A stretch of 54,973 bases of DNA. Source: Gammaproteobacteria bacterium (GTDB lineage: Bacteria > Pseudomonadota > Gammaproteobacteria > JAJPIJ01). Below, piece after piece: positions 47,168 through 54,973 of the stretch. The notes under the pieces are model-generated. The model was not told the origin of the DNA. It made no database searches and was given only the letters and a program-made list of their open reading frames with translations. The stretch is taken from assembly GCA_022072255.1 (NCBI GenBank), contig JAJVHZ010000007.1:1-54973 (forward strand). The letters are read 5' to 3'. Position 1 is the stretch's first letter. Every line of letters begins with the position of its first letter. The position numbers and the translations under genes are program-made.

Positions 47168-47767
47168 ATGCATCGGCCATTCCTCGCGTGGATTATTTTC
47201 CTGGCACTGGCAGTCAACCTCCCGGTCGCGAATGCTCAAAGCGGAAGGGAAAAGTCCGCCGCCTGCGCCGCGTGTCACGGTATCGACGGTAACAGTGTCA
47301 CCGCGGAGTGGCCGAAGCTTGCGGGGCAGCACGCCAGCTATATCCGCGCGCAACTTACCGCCTTCAAGTCGGGCGCACGGCAGAACGCGCTGATGAGTCC
47401 CATGGCGACCGGTCTCAGCGAGGAGGACATGAGTCTGCTGGGGGATTTCTTCTCGAGCCAGAAGATCCAGCCCGGCACGGCGAAGAAGGAGTTGCTGGAT
47501 GCCGGTCAGAAGATCTACCGCGGCGGCAATGCAGCAACGGGAGTCCCGGCCTGCATGGCTTGCCACGGTCCGCGGGGCTCGGGAAACCCGGCGGCCGCTT
47601 ATCCCGCACTTCACGGGCAGCACGCCGTCTACACGGTGAATCAACTGAAGGCCTACAAGAACGGCGATCGCACCACGGACGCCAATTCCATCATGCGCTC
47701 CATCGCCGGGCGCATGACCAGTGCCGAGATCGAAGCGGTCGCCTCCTATCTGGAAGGGCTGCACTAG
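47168..47767 (+). CDS. dihaem cytochrome c4-type protein
   Basis: 199-residue exported cytochrome with signal peptide MHRPFLAWIIFLALAVNLPVANA cut near residue 23. Two haem-binding sites: CAACH (residues 33-37) and CMACH (129-133), one in each half, with likely axial Met residues in LMSPMA and IMRSIAG. Cytochromes c4 carry electrons in the periplasm, mainly toward terminal oxidases. The order cytochrome c4-dsbA-GGDEF is the same as in Pseudomonas. Start ATG 47168 is where the signal peptide begins. Confidence 0.94.
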   Translation: MHRPFLAWIIFLALAVNLPVANAQSGREKSAACAACHGIDGNSVTAEWPKLAGQHASYIRAQLTAFKSGARQNALMSPMATGLSEEDMSLLGDFFSSQKIQPGTAKKELLDAGQKIYRGGNAATGVPACMACHGPRGSGNPAAAYPALHGQHAVYTVNQLKAYKNGDRTTDANSIMRSIAGRMTSAEIEAVASYLEGLH

Positions 47768-47873
47768 CGGCCGGATGCCCCAGGTCCGCCCCCCGCGCGA
47801 TAGACATTGCGACTCCGTTGAACGTGGAGCGGCGGGAAACTTTTGTCCGCGGCCCCATCTCCAAGGAACCACT

Positions 47874-48581
47874 ATGAAGAGACTTCTCGCTGGTCTGACC
47901 GCCATTGCAGGTATTGGAATTCTGACCGCGTCGCTGTGGACCAACGCCGAGGAAACGGCACCGGACACGGCAGCCGCGAGCCCCTCACCCAATACGGTGA
48001 TCGTGCTGGAGGAGGGCAAGAATTTCCGCACCGTGATCCCCCCTCAACCCACCCAGTCGGGGGACCAGATCGAGGTCATGGAAATATTCTGGTACGGATG
48101 TCCTCATTGTCACGATTTCGAACCGTACCTGCTCAAATGGCTCGAGAACAAGCCGGCGGACGTCGCGTTCCGCCGCATGCCCGGGATATTCCGGGAGTCC
48201 TGGATACCTGCAGCCAGAGCCTTCTATACGGCCGAGGCGCTGGGGGTCCTGGACAGGATGCACCCCGCGCTCTTCAAGGCCATACACGAGGAGCAACGCG
48301 GACCCTCGACGAACGAAGAGTGGAGCAAATTCTTCGGCGGTCTGGGTGTCTCGGAGACCGATTTTGCCCAGGCGTGGGATTCCGTGGAGGTAGCGAAAAA
48401 GGTCCGCGAGACCATGGCACAGGTTCAGAATTACGGCATCGAGGGCGTCCCGGCCATGGTTGTCGCGGGGAAGTATCAGACCTCGGCGGGGATGGAGGGG
48501 GTGGGCAGCTTCGATACCATGCTTAAAGTTGTCAATGCGCTGGTCGATAAGGTTCGTACAGAGGCCAAGCCGGCCGAGTAG
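47874..48581 (+). CDS. dsbA: thiol:disulfide interchange protein DsbA
   Basis: 235-residue periplasmic oxidase that inserts disulfides into exported proteins. N-terminal signal or anchor helix (LLAGLTAIAGIGILTASLW), an acidic Thr/Ala linker, then the thioredoxin-fold core with active site CPHC (Cys76, Cys79) in EIFWYGCPHCHDFEPYL and the cis-Pro loop in GVPAMVVAGKY. ATG 47874 has AAGGAA upstream. It lies 106 bases after cytochrome c4; DsbA helps keep haem-site thiols in order during cytochrome c maturation, so the pairing is sensible. Confidence 0.95.
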   Translation: MKRLLAGLTAIAGIGILTASLWTNAEETAPDTAAASPSPNTVIVLEEGKNFRTVIPPQPTQSGDQIEVMEIFWYGCPHCHDFEPYLLKWLENKPADVAFRRMPGIFRESWIPAARAFYTAEALGVLDRMHPALFKAIHEEQRGPSTNEEWSKFFGGLGVSETDFAQAWDSVEVAKKVRETMAQVQNYGIEGVPAMVVAGKYQTSAGMEGVGSFDTMLKVVNALVDKVRTEAKPAE

Positions 48582-48760
48582 TCGTACGGCGCGATCGCCA
48601 GTCCTTCCCGCCGGGGCAAGTTCCTCAGCCTCGTCCGATGCTGGGCAAGTTCGACGCATTCATGCTCGGTCAGGCCGTCACCGCGCCCCGGCGCTGCGAC
48701 GGCCGGTTCGCGACGGCCTTGGAGGAGTCATTTGCGTCAGCTACCAGGCCAGAAAGCGAA

Positions 48761-50299
48761 ATGGAACCGACCACATCACGCCTCGGTGCGCTATTGAGAG
48801 ACAACCGCGCTGACGCAGCGGCGGAGCTCGCCCGCATGCAGCGCTCGCTGCTCAAGCTCGCGTTTGCGCTGAGCGGCCGCAGCACGGAACTGGATCGGGT
48901 CCTCGCAGAACTCACCAACGCGCTGCGCAGCGGCGAGCGCAACGTCAACGTGACGGGCATAATCGACGAGATCATCGCCGCGATCAGGCAGGAGGAGCTC
49001 TCCGCCACGCGGAAGAACGCCTCGCTCGCTACCGCGCGCTCGGTTGCGGCGCAATTCATCGATGCGCTGGCGGCAGCGGTTGCGCCGCCGATCCCGGAGC
49101 TAATCGCCAACGGCAAGACCCGCCTCGAGAACGTCGAGAGCGACCGTGCGCTGCTCGCCCTGACCTCGACGCTGGCGCAAGTACTCGGCGAGAGGCTCGG
49201 CCAGGTGCAGAAAAATCCGGTCGACGACGGCAGCGGGGTTGCCCTGCTGTTGCAGACCTTGAACCAGCTCCACTTCCCTGAATCCCTGACCGGCGGCGTG
49301 CGCGCCGTGCGCACACGCCTGGGGGAGCCTCCGCGCCCGACGGATGCCGAGGCGACGCGCGCCGTGGCGGAGCTCATCACCGCCGCGCAGGCAGAGGCGC
49401 AGCAGGAATCGGATCGCTTGAGCGCGTTCCTGCGGCAGGTTGCGGTCAAGATTGCACACCTTCAACAGCAGCTTCACTACGTGAACGAGTCGCGCGGCGC
49501 GTCGATTCGTGAAAGCGAAGCGATGTCGGAAAGCGTCGTGGGATGCGTGAACGACATGCGCAGCAGCGTCGAGGTCGCCGACGACATTCATTCGCTGAGA
49601 GCCAGCATCGCCGGCAACCTCGAATCGCTGCACAAGGGTGTGGATGAATTCATGACCTCGGCGCGTCAGCGCAGCGAGCAGACCGAGGAACTGCTGACGC
49701 TCCTCAATGGTCAGCTGCAGACGCTCGAAGGGGAAACCAAGAAACTCCGCGAGGGGATCGAGCACGAGCGCGAACGCGCCAGCACCGATGCCCTGACAGG
49801 GGTGGCGAACCGACTCGGATTCGAGGCATTCCATGCGCACGAGTTCGCGCGCTGGCAGCGTTACGGCGGGGACCTCTCACTCATCATCGGCGACATCGAC
49901 CATTTCAAGCTCATCAACGACGAGCACGGGCATCTGGCCGGCGACAAGGTATTGAAAACGGTCGCGGATCAGTTGCGCTCTCAGCTTCGCGAGTCCGATC
50001 TGATGGCCCGCTACGGCGGCGAGGAGTTCGTCGTGCTGCTCCCCAACACCAGCCTCGAGCAAGCCAACGCCGTTGCCGACAAGCTGCGTCGCCATCTCGA
50101 GTGCTGCCGCTTTCATTCGGGCGAAAAGATCGTGCCGGTGACCTTGTCGGTGGGCGTTGCCACCTACCGCACGGGCGATGGCAAGGATGCCGCACTTGAG
50201 CGCGCAGATCGCGCGCTTTACCTCGCCAAGCGCATGGGGAGAAACCGTGTCGCCAGCGAGGACGACCTCAGGGAACGGGACCGGACGGTCGCAGGCTGA
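48761..50299 (+). CDS. GGDEF diguanylate cyclase
   Basis: 512-residue protein from ATG 48761; ATG 48638 in the same frame would add 41 residues of non-conserved sequence. The N-terminal 330 residues are helical with coiled-coil parts and no membrane helix, resembling the N-terminal region of Pseudomonas PA5487-type proteins. The C-terminal GGDEF domain (about 340-495) has the active GGEEF loop in ARYGGEEFVVLLP and an RxxD inhibitory site (RESD) five residues before it. So it should make c-di-GMP and be product-inhibited. It follows dsbA and is convergent with the subtilase-like gene. Confidence 0.92.
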   Translation: MEPTTSRLGALLRDNRADAAAELARMQRSLLKLAFALSGRSTELDRVLAELTNALRSGERNVNVTGIIDEIIAAIRQEELSATRKNASLATARSVAAQFIDALAAAVAPPIPELIANGKTRLENVESDRALLALTSTLAQVLGERLGQVQKNPVDDGSGVALLLQTLNQLHFPESLTGGVRAVRTRLGEPPRPTDAEATRAVAELITAAQAEAQQESDRLSAFLRQVAVKIAHLQQQLHYVNESRGASIRESEAMSESVVGCVNDMRSSVEVADDIHSLRASIAGNLESLHKGVDEFMTSARQRSEQTEELLTLLNGQLQTLEGETKKLREGIEHERERASTDALTGVANRLGFEAFHAHEFARWQRYGGDLSLIIGDIDHFKLINDEHGHLAGDKVLKTVADQLRSQLRESDLMARYGGEEFVVLLPNTSLEQANAVADKLRRHLECCRFHSGEKIVPVTLSVGVATYRTGDGKDAALERADRALYLAKRMGRNRVASEDDLRERDRTVAG

Positions 50300-50307
50300 C
50301 GGCCGGA

Positions 50308-51753
50308 TCATCCGCCGGTATCGCGTCGCCACGCCAGCGCGTAACGCCACAGGAATGCCTCCTCGCCGTCCCCAGGTCTTACGACGACGCGGTAGTCGTG
50401 CCCCGGGGCGAGTTCCAGCCTGATCGTCTCGGTGTTCTCCGCCCAGCTCGCTGACACGGCAACCCGCCTCGCCTCCGTGTCGTCGAAGAGCTCGAGATCC
50501 AGGTCCACGAGTTCCGGCTCGCCCGCAAACGCCGCGGCGGAGTCAGTCGAGATGCGGACGTTCCACGCCAGCGTCGCTGTCAGCCAAGGGTGCCGCCGAT
50601 CGGCTCGGAAGTAATAGTTGGCCACCTCGTTGCTTCCGGCCGCACCGCCAAATTCATCGTCGAAATCGTACCCGTAGGGCTTGATGTCTCCGCGACGGCG
50701 GCGGTCGTCCTCGGCGCTGCGCTGCTCGCCGCCGCTCAAGATCGCGTAGCTGTTGAGTACGTTGACCTGACCCGCGCCATAGATCCGATCCAGGCCGTTG
50801 GCACTGCGGCGATCCAGCTCCCGACGATAGTCGCTTGCCCCATGGCCGCTCTGAAACTCGCGGCTCGCCCCGGCCATCAGCAGGGCCTTGACGACCTCCG
50901 GTCGTGCCCCGTCAGGCAGTGCTCCGCCATCGAGCGTTCGCACCGTGTTCCGCGAGAATGCCGCCCAGCGCTGCGCCGTTTGCACGAGAACGGCGGCAGC
51001 GGCGGCGACCACGGGGGTCGCGGCGCTCGTGGTATCCATCGGCGCCACGAGCAGGGGCATGGTTCTTCCCTCTCGATAGACACTGTCGATCTCCGCGGTA
51101 CCGGAGCCGTGCCGCCCGTCACTGCGTCCTACCGAGATCACGTTGAACGCGTTACCGAGCAGGGGCGGCGAGGGACTCCCGTTGCCGACGCCGACCACGT
51201 GAAGATTGCGATCGGCATTGATGCTCCAGTCCAGGCGCCGCAGCATCTCACTGTCGTAGACGGGACTGCCCGTGGAACCAACCCAGCTGTGATTGACGAC
51301 GCGCGCGTTCATCTGGGCCGGGAAGAACGTCGACCCGGTGCGGAGCACATCGCGCATCCAGTCGGTCGCGCCGTAGAGGTCGATATCGGTTGCCGCCGAG
51401 GCCATGGAACTGGACGCCCCGTAAAGCAGCCGGCCGACGCCCGTCGCATGGCCCGAGATTCCACCCTCGCCGATGGATGTCACGAAGTGAAACCGCTTGC
51501 CCTCGAAGTCGCCATCGTCGACGTCCGGCCGCCAGGCGCCGGCGGCGGCAAACTGCCACAACCCCGGCCTGCTCAACAGTGGCGCCTCGACCTGGGCGAT
51601 GCGTATGCCCGCTCCGTCCGGCGCGCGGATCGCCAATACCTTCTCGAGAAGGCGATAGCCGATGACTTCGCGATAGTCCGCGGCCGGCGCGCCGTGAACG
51701 CCGCCGAGCAGTGAGAGGACTGCCGCAAGCGCCTTCAGCCGCGGCCGGCGCAC
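50308..51753 (-). CDS. S8 subtilase-like protein with an atypical active site
   Basis: 481-residue exported protein from GTG 51753 (signal peptide LKALAAVLSLLGGVHGAPAADY). The subtilase pattern is visible: His102 in SGHATGVGRLL, oxyanion Asn154 in VVNHSWVG, and Ser243 in DTTSAATPVVAAAAAVL, the GTSxAxP equivalent. At the expected catalytic Asp position the sequence is IRIAQVEAPLL with Glu56 and no Asp. It could use Glu, or be a non-enzymatic relative. The last 130 residues look like a beta-sandwich of a P-domain or pre-peptidase C-terminal type. The start is uncertain; the frame stays open to 52038 across the ypfJ-like gene. Confidence 0.75.
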   Translation of the reverse strand: MRRPRLKALAAVLSLLGGVHGAPAADYREVIGYRLLEKVLAIRAPDGAGIRIAQVEAPLLSRPGLWQFAAAGAWRPDVDDGDFEGKRFHFVTSIGEGGISGHATGVGRLLYGASSSMASAATDIDLYGATDWMRDVLRTGSTFFPAQMNARVVNHSWVGSTGSPVYDSEMLRRLDWSINADRNLHVVGVGNGSPSPPLLGNAFNVISVGRSDGRHGSGTAEIDSVYREGRTMPLLVAPMDTTSAATPVVAAAAAVLVQTAQRWAAFSRNTVRTLDGGALPDGARPEVVKALLMAGASREFQSGHGASDYRRELDRRSANGLDRIYGAGQVNVLNSYAILSGGEQRSAEDDRRRRGDIKPYGYDFDDEFGGAAGSNEVANYYFRADRRHPWLTATLAWNVRISTDSAAAFAGEPELVDLDLELFDDTEARRVAVSASWAENTETIRLELAPGHDYRVVVRPGDGEEAFLWRYALAWRRDTGG

Positions 51754-51853
51754 GCCGCGCCCCGGCGGCGTCCGCGGTCGCTCGACAAGCTCCCCGACGC
51801 ATCGCCATTGGCGGTAAGATAGCCGCGACCAGTCAAGTCGGGAGCGGCGGCAA

Positions 51854-52750
51854 ATGCGTTGGGAACGGGGGACCAGTCGCGGCAATATCGAGGACCGGCG
51901 CAGCGGCGGTATCAGCATCGGTGGCGGCGGGGTTCGGCTGGGATTGGGAGGCATGGCAATCCTGCTGGTCCTAAGCCTGCTCACCGGCAAGAATTTTTTT
52001 GCCATTCTCGGCCCGGGCGGGGGACTGGGCGTGCCCACGGAGCAGGCCGGCGAACCATACCAGCCTACGCCTCAAGAAGAGGAGATGGTGGATTTCGTCA
52101 GTTTCGTGCTCAATGACGTGCAGGATGTGTGGGGCACCGCGCTGCCGCGCGGCACTGGGCAGCAGTACCAGGATGCCCGTCTCGTTCTGTTCAACGGTAC
52201 CGTGCAGTCCGGATGCGGCTACGCCCAGTCGCAGATGGGGCCATTCTACTGTCCGCTCGATCAACGCGTGTACATCGATCTCGGTTTTTACCAGGAAATG
52301 AAGAGCCGTTTTGGCGCGCCCGGCGATTTCGCGCAGGCCTACGTACTGGCGCACGAGGTCGGACATCACGTTCAGAATCTGCTGGGCATTGCCGAGAAGG
52401 TTCACGAGCTCCGTCAGACCAGTCCCGAGGCGTCCAATGCCCTGTCGGTGCGCATGGAGCTGCAGGCCGACTGCCTGGCAGGCATATGGGCGAATTCCAC
52501 CCGGCAGCGCAACCTGCTGGAGGCCGGCGACGTCGAGGAGGGCATGAACGCGGCCGCCGCAGTGGGCGATGACCGCATCCAGGGACAGGCGACCGGAACG
52601 GTCAGTCCGGAGGAGTGGACACACGGGTCCTCGAAACAGCGGGTCGCGTGGTTCATGCAAGGCTACCAATCCGGCGACGTCAACAGCTGCGACACGTTCA
52701 ATTCCGAATTGGCCGCTGATCGAGAAAGCGCCGGCGGCAGCCCGTTCTAG
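51854..52750 (+). CDS. ypfJ: YpfJ-type neutral zinc metallopeptidase
   Basis: 298-residue membrane-anchored protein of the KPN_02809/YpfJ family. It begins MRWERGTSRGNIEDRRSGG, with one membrane helix at about residues 33-52 (MAILLVLSLLTGKNFFAIL). The zinc motif HEVGHH is in YVLAHEVGHHVQNLLG and a downstream ELQADCLAGIW supplies further ligands. The family has two conserved Cys around CGYAQSQMGPFYC, present here. Substrate is unknown. It is divergent from the subtilase-like gene and convergent with the DAHP synthase. Confidence 0.93.
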   Translation: MRWERGTSRGNIEDRRSGGISIGGGGVRLGLGGMAILLVLSLLTGKNFFAILGPGGGLGVPTEQAGEPYQPTPQEEEMVDFVSFVLNDVQDVWGTALPRGTGQQYQDARLVLFNGTVQSGCGYAQSQMGPFYCPLDQRVYIDLGFYQEMKSRFGAPGDFAQAYVLAHEVGHHVQNLLGIAEKVHELRQTSPEASNALSVRMELQADCLAGIWANSTRQRNLLEAGDVEEGMNAAAAVGDDRIQGQATGTVSPEEWTHGSSKQRVAWFMQGYQSGDVNSCDTFNSELAADRESAGGSPF

Positions 52751-52780
52751 CAGAAAAGCGCGACTGCCAATATCAACTGC

Positions 52781-52806
52781 CGCCGCTGGAGCGCAGCTTA
52801 GCGGCG
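52781..52806. terminator. hairpin between ypfJ and aroG
   Basis: Perfect 7-bp inverted repeat CGCCGCT/AGCGGCG with a 12-base loop between two convergent stops. No T-run. Confidence 0.3.
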
Positions 52807-52824
52807 ACGGCGGGTGGAATCTGC

Positions 52825-53907
52825 CTACCCGGTCGCGGACTGCATTTGCGCCTGCAGGCGGCGCGCCCGCGCCGCCGAGGCGAACTCCCGCAGCAGCGGC
52901 TCGGTGTCGGCCCAGCTCATGCACGCATCCGTGATGCTCTGCCCGTAAGTGAGCGGCCTGCCGGGCTTGAGGTCCTGACGGCCGCCCACCAGGTGGCTCT
53001 CCAACATGACTGCGAAGATGCGCGCATCGCCGGCAGCCACCTGTCGCGCCACGTCCAGACCGACCTCGGTCTGGCGCTCGTGGCTTTTCTCGCTGTTGGC
53101 GTGACTGCAGTCTATGCATAGCAGCGACCTGACGCCCGCCTTGGCGAGCTTGACAGCGGCGTCTTCCACACTGGCCGCATCGAAGTTCGGCCGCCGACTG
53201 CCACCGCGGAGGATCACGTGGCAATCGGGGTTGCCGGAAGTCGCCAGGATCGCCGAGTGCCCCTGTTTGGTCACGCCGAGAAAGTGATGCGGGTGGGACG
53301 CGGCCTTGACCGCGTCGATCGCCACCTGCAGTCCGCCGTCGGTGGAGTTCTTGAAGCCTATGGGACAGGACAGGCCGGAGGCCAGCTCACGGTGCACCTG
53401 ACTCTCGGTGGTGCGTGCGCCAATGGCGCCCCAGGCGACCAGGTCCGCGATGTACTGGGGACTGATCGGGTCCAGAAACTCCGTGCCGGCTGCGACGCCC
53501 ATCTCGTTGAGATCAACGAGCAAGCGGCGCGCGATGCGCAGACCGTCGTTGATTCGGAAGCTCTCGTCGAGACCCGGGTCATTTATGAGCCCCTTCCAAC
53601 CCACCGTCGTGCGCGGCTTCTCGAAATAGACACGCATGACGATGAGCAGGTCCTCGGACAGCTCGTTGATCAGCGTCTTCAGTTTGCCCGCATATTCGCG
53701 TGCCGCGTCGGTGTCGTGGATCGAACACGGCCCGGTGATCACCAGGAGCCTGTCGTCGACGCCGTTGAGGATGCCTTGTATGGCGACGCGGGTACCCGCC
53801 ACCGTTCGCGCCGCGCGCTCGCTTATCGGAACCTCGGCGCAAAGCTGCGCGGGCGGTATGACTTCCTGGGTGGATCGAATTCTGAGATCGTCTGTTCTGG
53901 TCGACAT
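52825..53907 (-). CDS. aroG: 3-deoxy-7-phosphoheptulonate synthase, class I (AroG type)
   Basis: 360-residue enzyme that condenses phosphoenolpyruvate and erythrose-4-phosphate, the first step of aromatic amino-acid synthesis. Motifs: LLVITGPCSIHD with the metal Cys, RVYFEKPRTTVGWKGLINDP, AIGARTTESQVHRELASGLSCPIGFKN, ILRGG and CIDCSHANSEK. It is the E. coli AroF/G/H type and carries the N-terminal extension used for feedback control. Which aromatic amino acid inhibits it cannot be read with confidence. Start ATG 53907. Confidence 0.95.
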   Translation of the reverse strand: MSTRTDDLRIRSTQEVIPPAQLCAEVPISERAARTVAGTRVAIQGILNGVDDRLLVITGPCSIHDTDAAREYAGKLKTLINELSEDLLIVMRVYFEKPRTTVGWKGLINDPGLDESFRINDGLRIARRLLVDLNEMGVAAGTEFLDPISPQYIADLVAWGAIGARTTESQVHRELASGLSCPIGFKNSTDGGLQVAIDAVKAASHPHHFLGVTKQGHSAILATSGNPDCHVILRGGSRRPNFDAASVEDAAVKLAKAGVRSLLCIDCSHANSEKSHERQTEVGLDVARQVAAGDARIFAVMLESHLVGGRQDLKPGRPLTYGQSITDACMSWADTEPLLREFASAARARRLQAQMQSATG

Positions 53908-53960
53908 GACAGTGTCCTAGCCAAGCTGGTATTGTAAGCGAGCTTGTCCTCGCCCCGCAC

Positions 53961-54683
53961 GTGAAAATGCGCCTCATCGCCACTCTCCGGCCGTACCACC
54001 TGCTGATGCTTGTTCTGCTAGGTTTTTTCGGCGCCTGCGGCCGGGCGACAAACGCCTATTTTCCGCTCGAGGAGGGCCTGCGATGGCAGTACGACATCCA
54101 CGTCATGACGATGGATGGTCCCCAGAGGAAGAAGTATCTCGTCTCGAACCTTCCGCCAGCGCGCCATGAGGGACAGACTCTTAACGTGCGTGCGAGCGCC
54201 GATGGCCGCTACGTTTACTACCGCGTCGAGCCGGCCGGCGTCGTGCGCATCGGCGAATCCGCGCCGGACTCGCCGCTGCGCCTCTACACCACGCCGCGTC
54301 TAGTGCTACCCGCAAGGATCGATGAGCCCATCTCCTGGACCGACACCGAATTCACGGTGACCCTCGAGCACACCGGCCCGCCGGAGCACTCCCTCAATCG
54401 AATAACCGTGCCGGTGATCATGAATTATCGAATCGAGGCCACCGATGCGGAGGTCACCGTCCCGGCTGGCACGTTCAGGAACTGCGTGCGCATCCGCGGC
54501 GTCGGGACGACGTCGAAAAACGTCGGATTCTATGTCGGCCAGACGGACATTCGAGTGGAAAACACCGAGTGGTACGCGCCAGGCGTCGGTCTCGTGAAGG
54601 CCGTGCGCGAGGAAACGACCACCAGCACGGTGCTGCCTCGCGGTTCCTACGAGCTCGCCCTCACCGACTTTACTCGCGACTGA
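53961..54683 (+). CDS. predicted lipoprotein of unknown function (TapB-like)
   Basis: 240-residue predicted lipoprotein: LLMLVLLGFFGACGRA, lipobox FGAC with Cys26. The mature part is beta-rich (FPLEEGLRWQYDI, YVYYRVEPAGVVRIG, VTVPAGTFRNCVRIRG) and ends in TEWYAPGVGLVKAVREE, a closing pattern seen in TapB-like and related lipoproteins. No enzymatic motif. GTG 53961 and ATG 53967 are both possible starts, neither with a strong ribosome site. It is divergent from aroG, and its end overlaps the next gene's end by 14 bases. Confidence 0.8.
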   Translation: MKMRLIATLRPYHLLMLVLLGFFGACGRATNAYFPLEEGLRWQYDIHVMTMDGPQRKKYLVSNLPPARHEGQTLNVRASADGRYVYYRVEPAGVVRIGESAPDSPLRLYTTPRLVLPARIDEPISWTDTEFTVTLEHTGPPEHSLNRITVPVIMNYRIEATDAEVTVPAGTFRNCVRIRGVGTTSKNVGFYVGQTDIRVENTEWYAPGVGLVKAVREETTTSTVLPRGSYELALTDFTRD

Positions 54684-54973
54684 CCTGCGCAACCCGGCCG
54701 CCCGGCGCCCGGGTTACCTGCACGGTCACGTGAACGAGCCGGACCACACCCTCCAGCAGCCGTCGATAGTGGTCGGGTGGCTGCGGGGCCGTGCTCTCGA
54801 CCTCGACGATGGCCGCCATCTGGTTCGGCGCGAGGTGCCAGACGTGCAGGTCGGCGACGCGATGAGCGCCGTCGCGCTCCACCGCATCGCGCATGGCCCG
54901 CTCGGTCGCCTCGTCGGCGCGTCTGTCGAGAAGTATCCCGGCGCTGTCTCGCAGCAGTCCATGGCACCAGCGC
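54670..54973 (-). CDS. cation diffusion facilitator, C-terminal part (5' end outside window)
   Basis: Only the last 100 or so residues are present; the start lies to the right of the window. Reading in from the edge the frame gives CHGLLRDSAGILLDRRADEA, the end of the last membrane helix and the start of the cytoplasmic domain of CDF efflux proteins, then HRVADLHVWHLAPNQMAAIVEVES, the conserved metal-sensing strand-turn with two His. This is closest to the DmeF/CzcD-like Co/Zn exporters, but metal choice cannot be told from this piece. The stop at 54670 lies inside the end of the convergent lipoprotein gene. Confidence 0.85.
   Translation of the reverse strand, partial: RWCHGLLRDSAGILLDRRADEATERAMRDAVERDGAHRVADLHVWHLAPNQMAAIVEVESTAPQPPDHYRRLLEGVVRLVHVTVQVTRAPGGRVAQVSRE

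Overview
The window is a high-GC, gene-dense stretch of chromosome from a gammaproteobacterium. The evidence is gene order and RNA families: hemA divergent from lolB-ispE-tRNA-Gln-prs-rplY-pth-ychF, prfA-prmC-moeB downstream of hemA, ubiI-ubiH-pepP divergent from zapB-like/zapA-6S RNA, a cytochrome c4-dsbA-GGDEF block, and a SAH riboswitch before ahcY. Nothing in the window fixes a genus. A tkt-gap-pgk-pyk-fba cluster with a class I aldolase would fit an autotrophic or sulfur-oxidising lineage, but no RuBisCO or phosphoribulokinase is present to support that. Almost every gene is housekeeping. I see no integrase, transposase, CRISPR array, restriction system or prophage.

Layout. 1-5.5 kb (minus strand): MSHA-type pilus genes (a membrane protein cut by the window edge, the secretin MshL, the ATPase MshM) preceded by a sigma-54 response regulator. 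5.6-9.4 kb (minus): the methyl cycle, metF, ahcY and metK, with a SAH riboswitch in the ahcY leader. 9.5-11.6 kb: a thioredoxin-like protein and a ten-repeat Sel1 protein. 12-19.2 kb (plus): transketolase, GAPDH, phosphoglycerate kinase, pyruvate kinase and class I aldolase, closed by a strong terminator. 19.3-24.3 kb (minus): a small lipoprotein, purC, two ubiquinone hydroxylases and pepP. 24.5-25.9 kb (plus): a ZapB-like protein, ZapA, 6S RNA and an EVE-domain protein. 26.1-33.1 kb (minus): ychF, pth, rplY, prs, tRNA-Gln, ispE, lolB and a TPR lipoprotein. 33.4-37.9 kb (plus): hemA, prfA, prmC, an unrecognised small gene and moeB. 38-39.5 kb: an iron island with bfr, bfd, two Fur boxes and a predicted Fur-controlled small gene. 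39.7-47.8 kb (plus): prlC, an SH3/coiled-coil anchor protein, exonuclease III, a DUF3135 protein, rpmE, a thermonuclease, an M48 protease and cytochrome c4. 47.9-54.97 kb: dsbA, a diguanylate cyclase, a subtilase-like protein (minus), a YpfJ-type metallopeptidase (plus), DAHP synthase (minus), a lipoprotein (plus) and the 3' end of a cation efflux gene (minus).

The least explained parts are four. First, the 617-base lower-GC gap before cytochrome c4 (46551-47167) has several perfect hairpins and a terminator-like structure. Second, the 90-residue gene at 38141-38413 has a promoter overlapped by a near-consensus Fur box and converges on Fur-controlled bfd. Third, the subtilase-like protein appears to have glutamate in place of the catalytic aspartate. 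Fourth, a 135-residue protein sits in the prmC-moeB operon. All homology calls come from reading the translated sequence; no database search was run.
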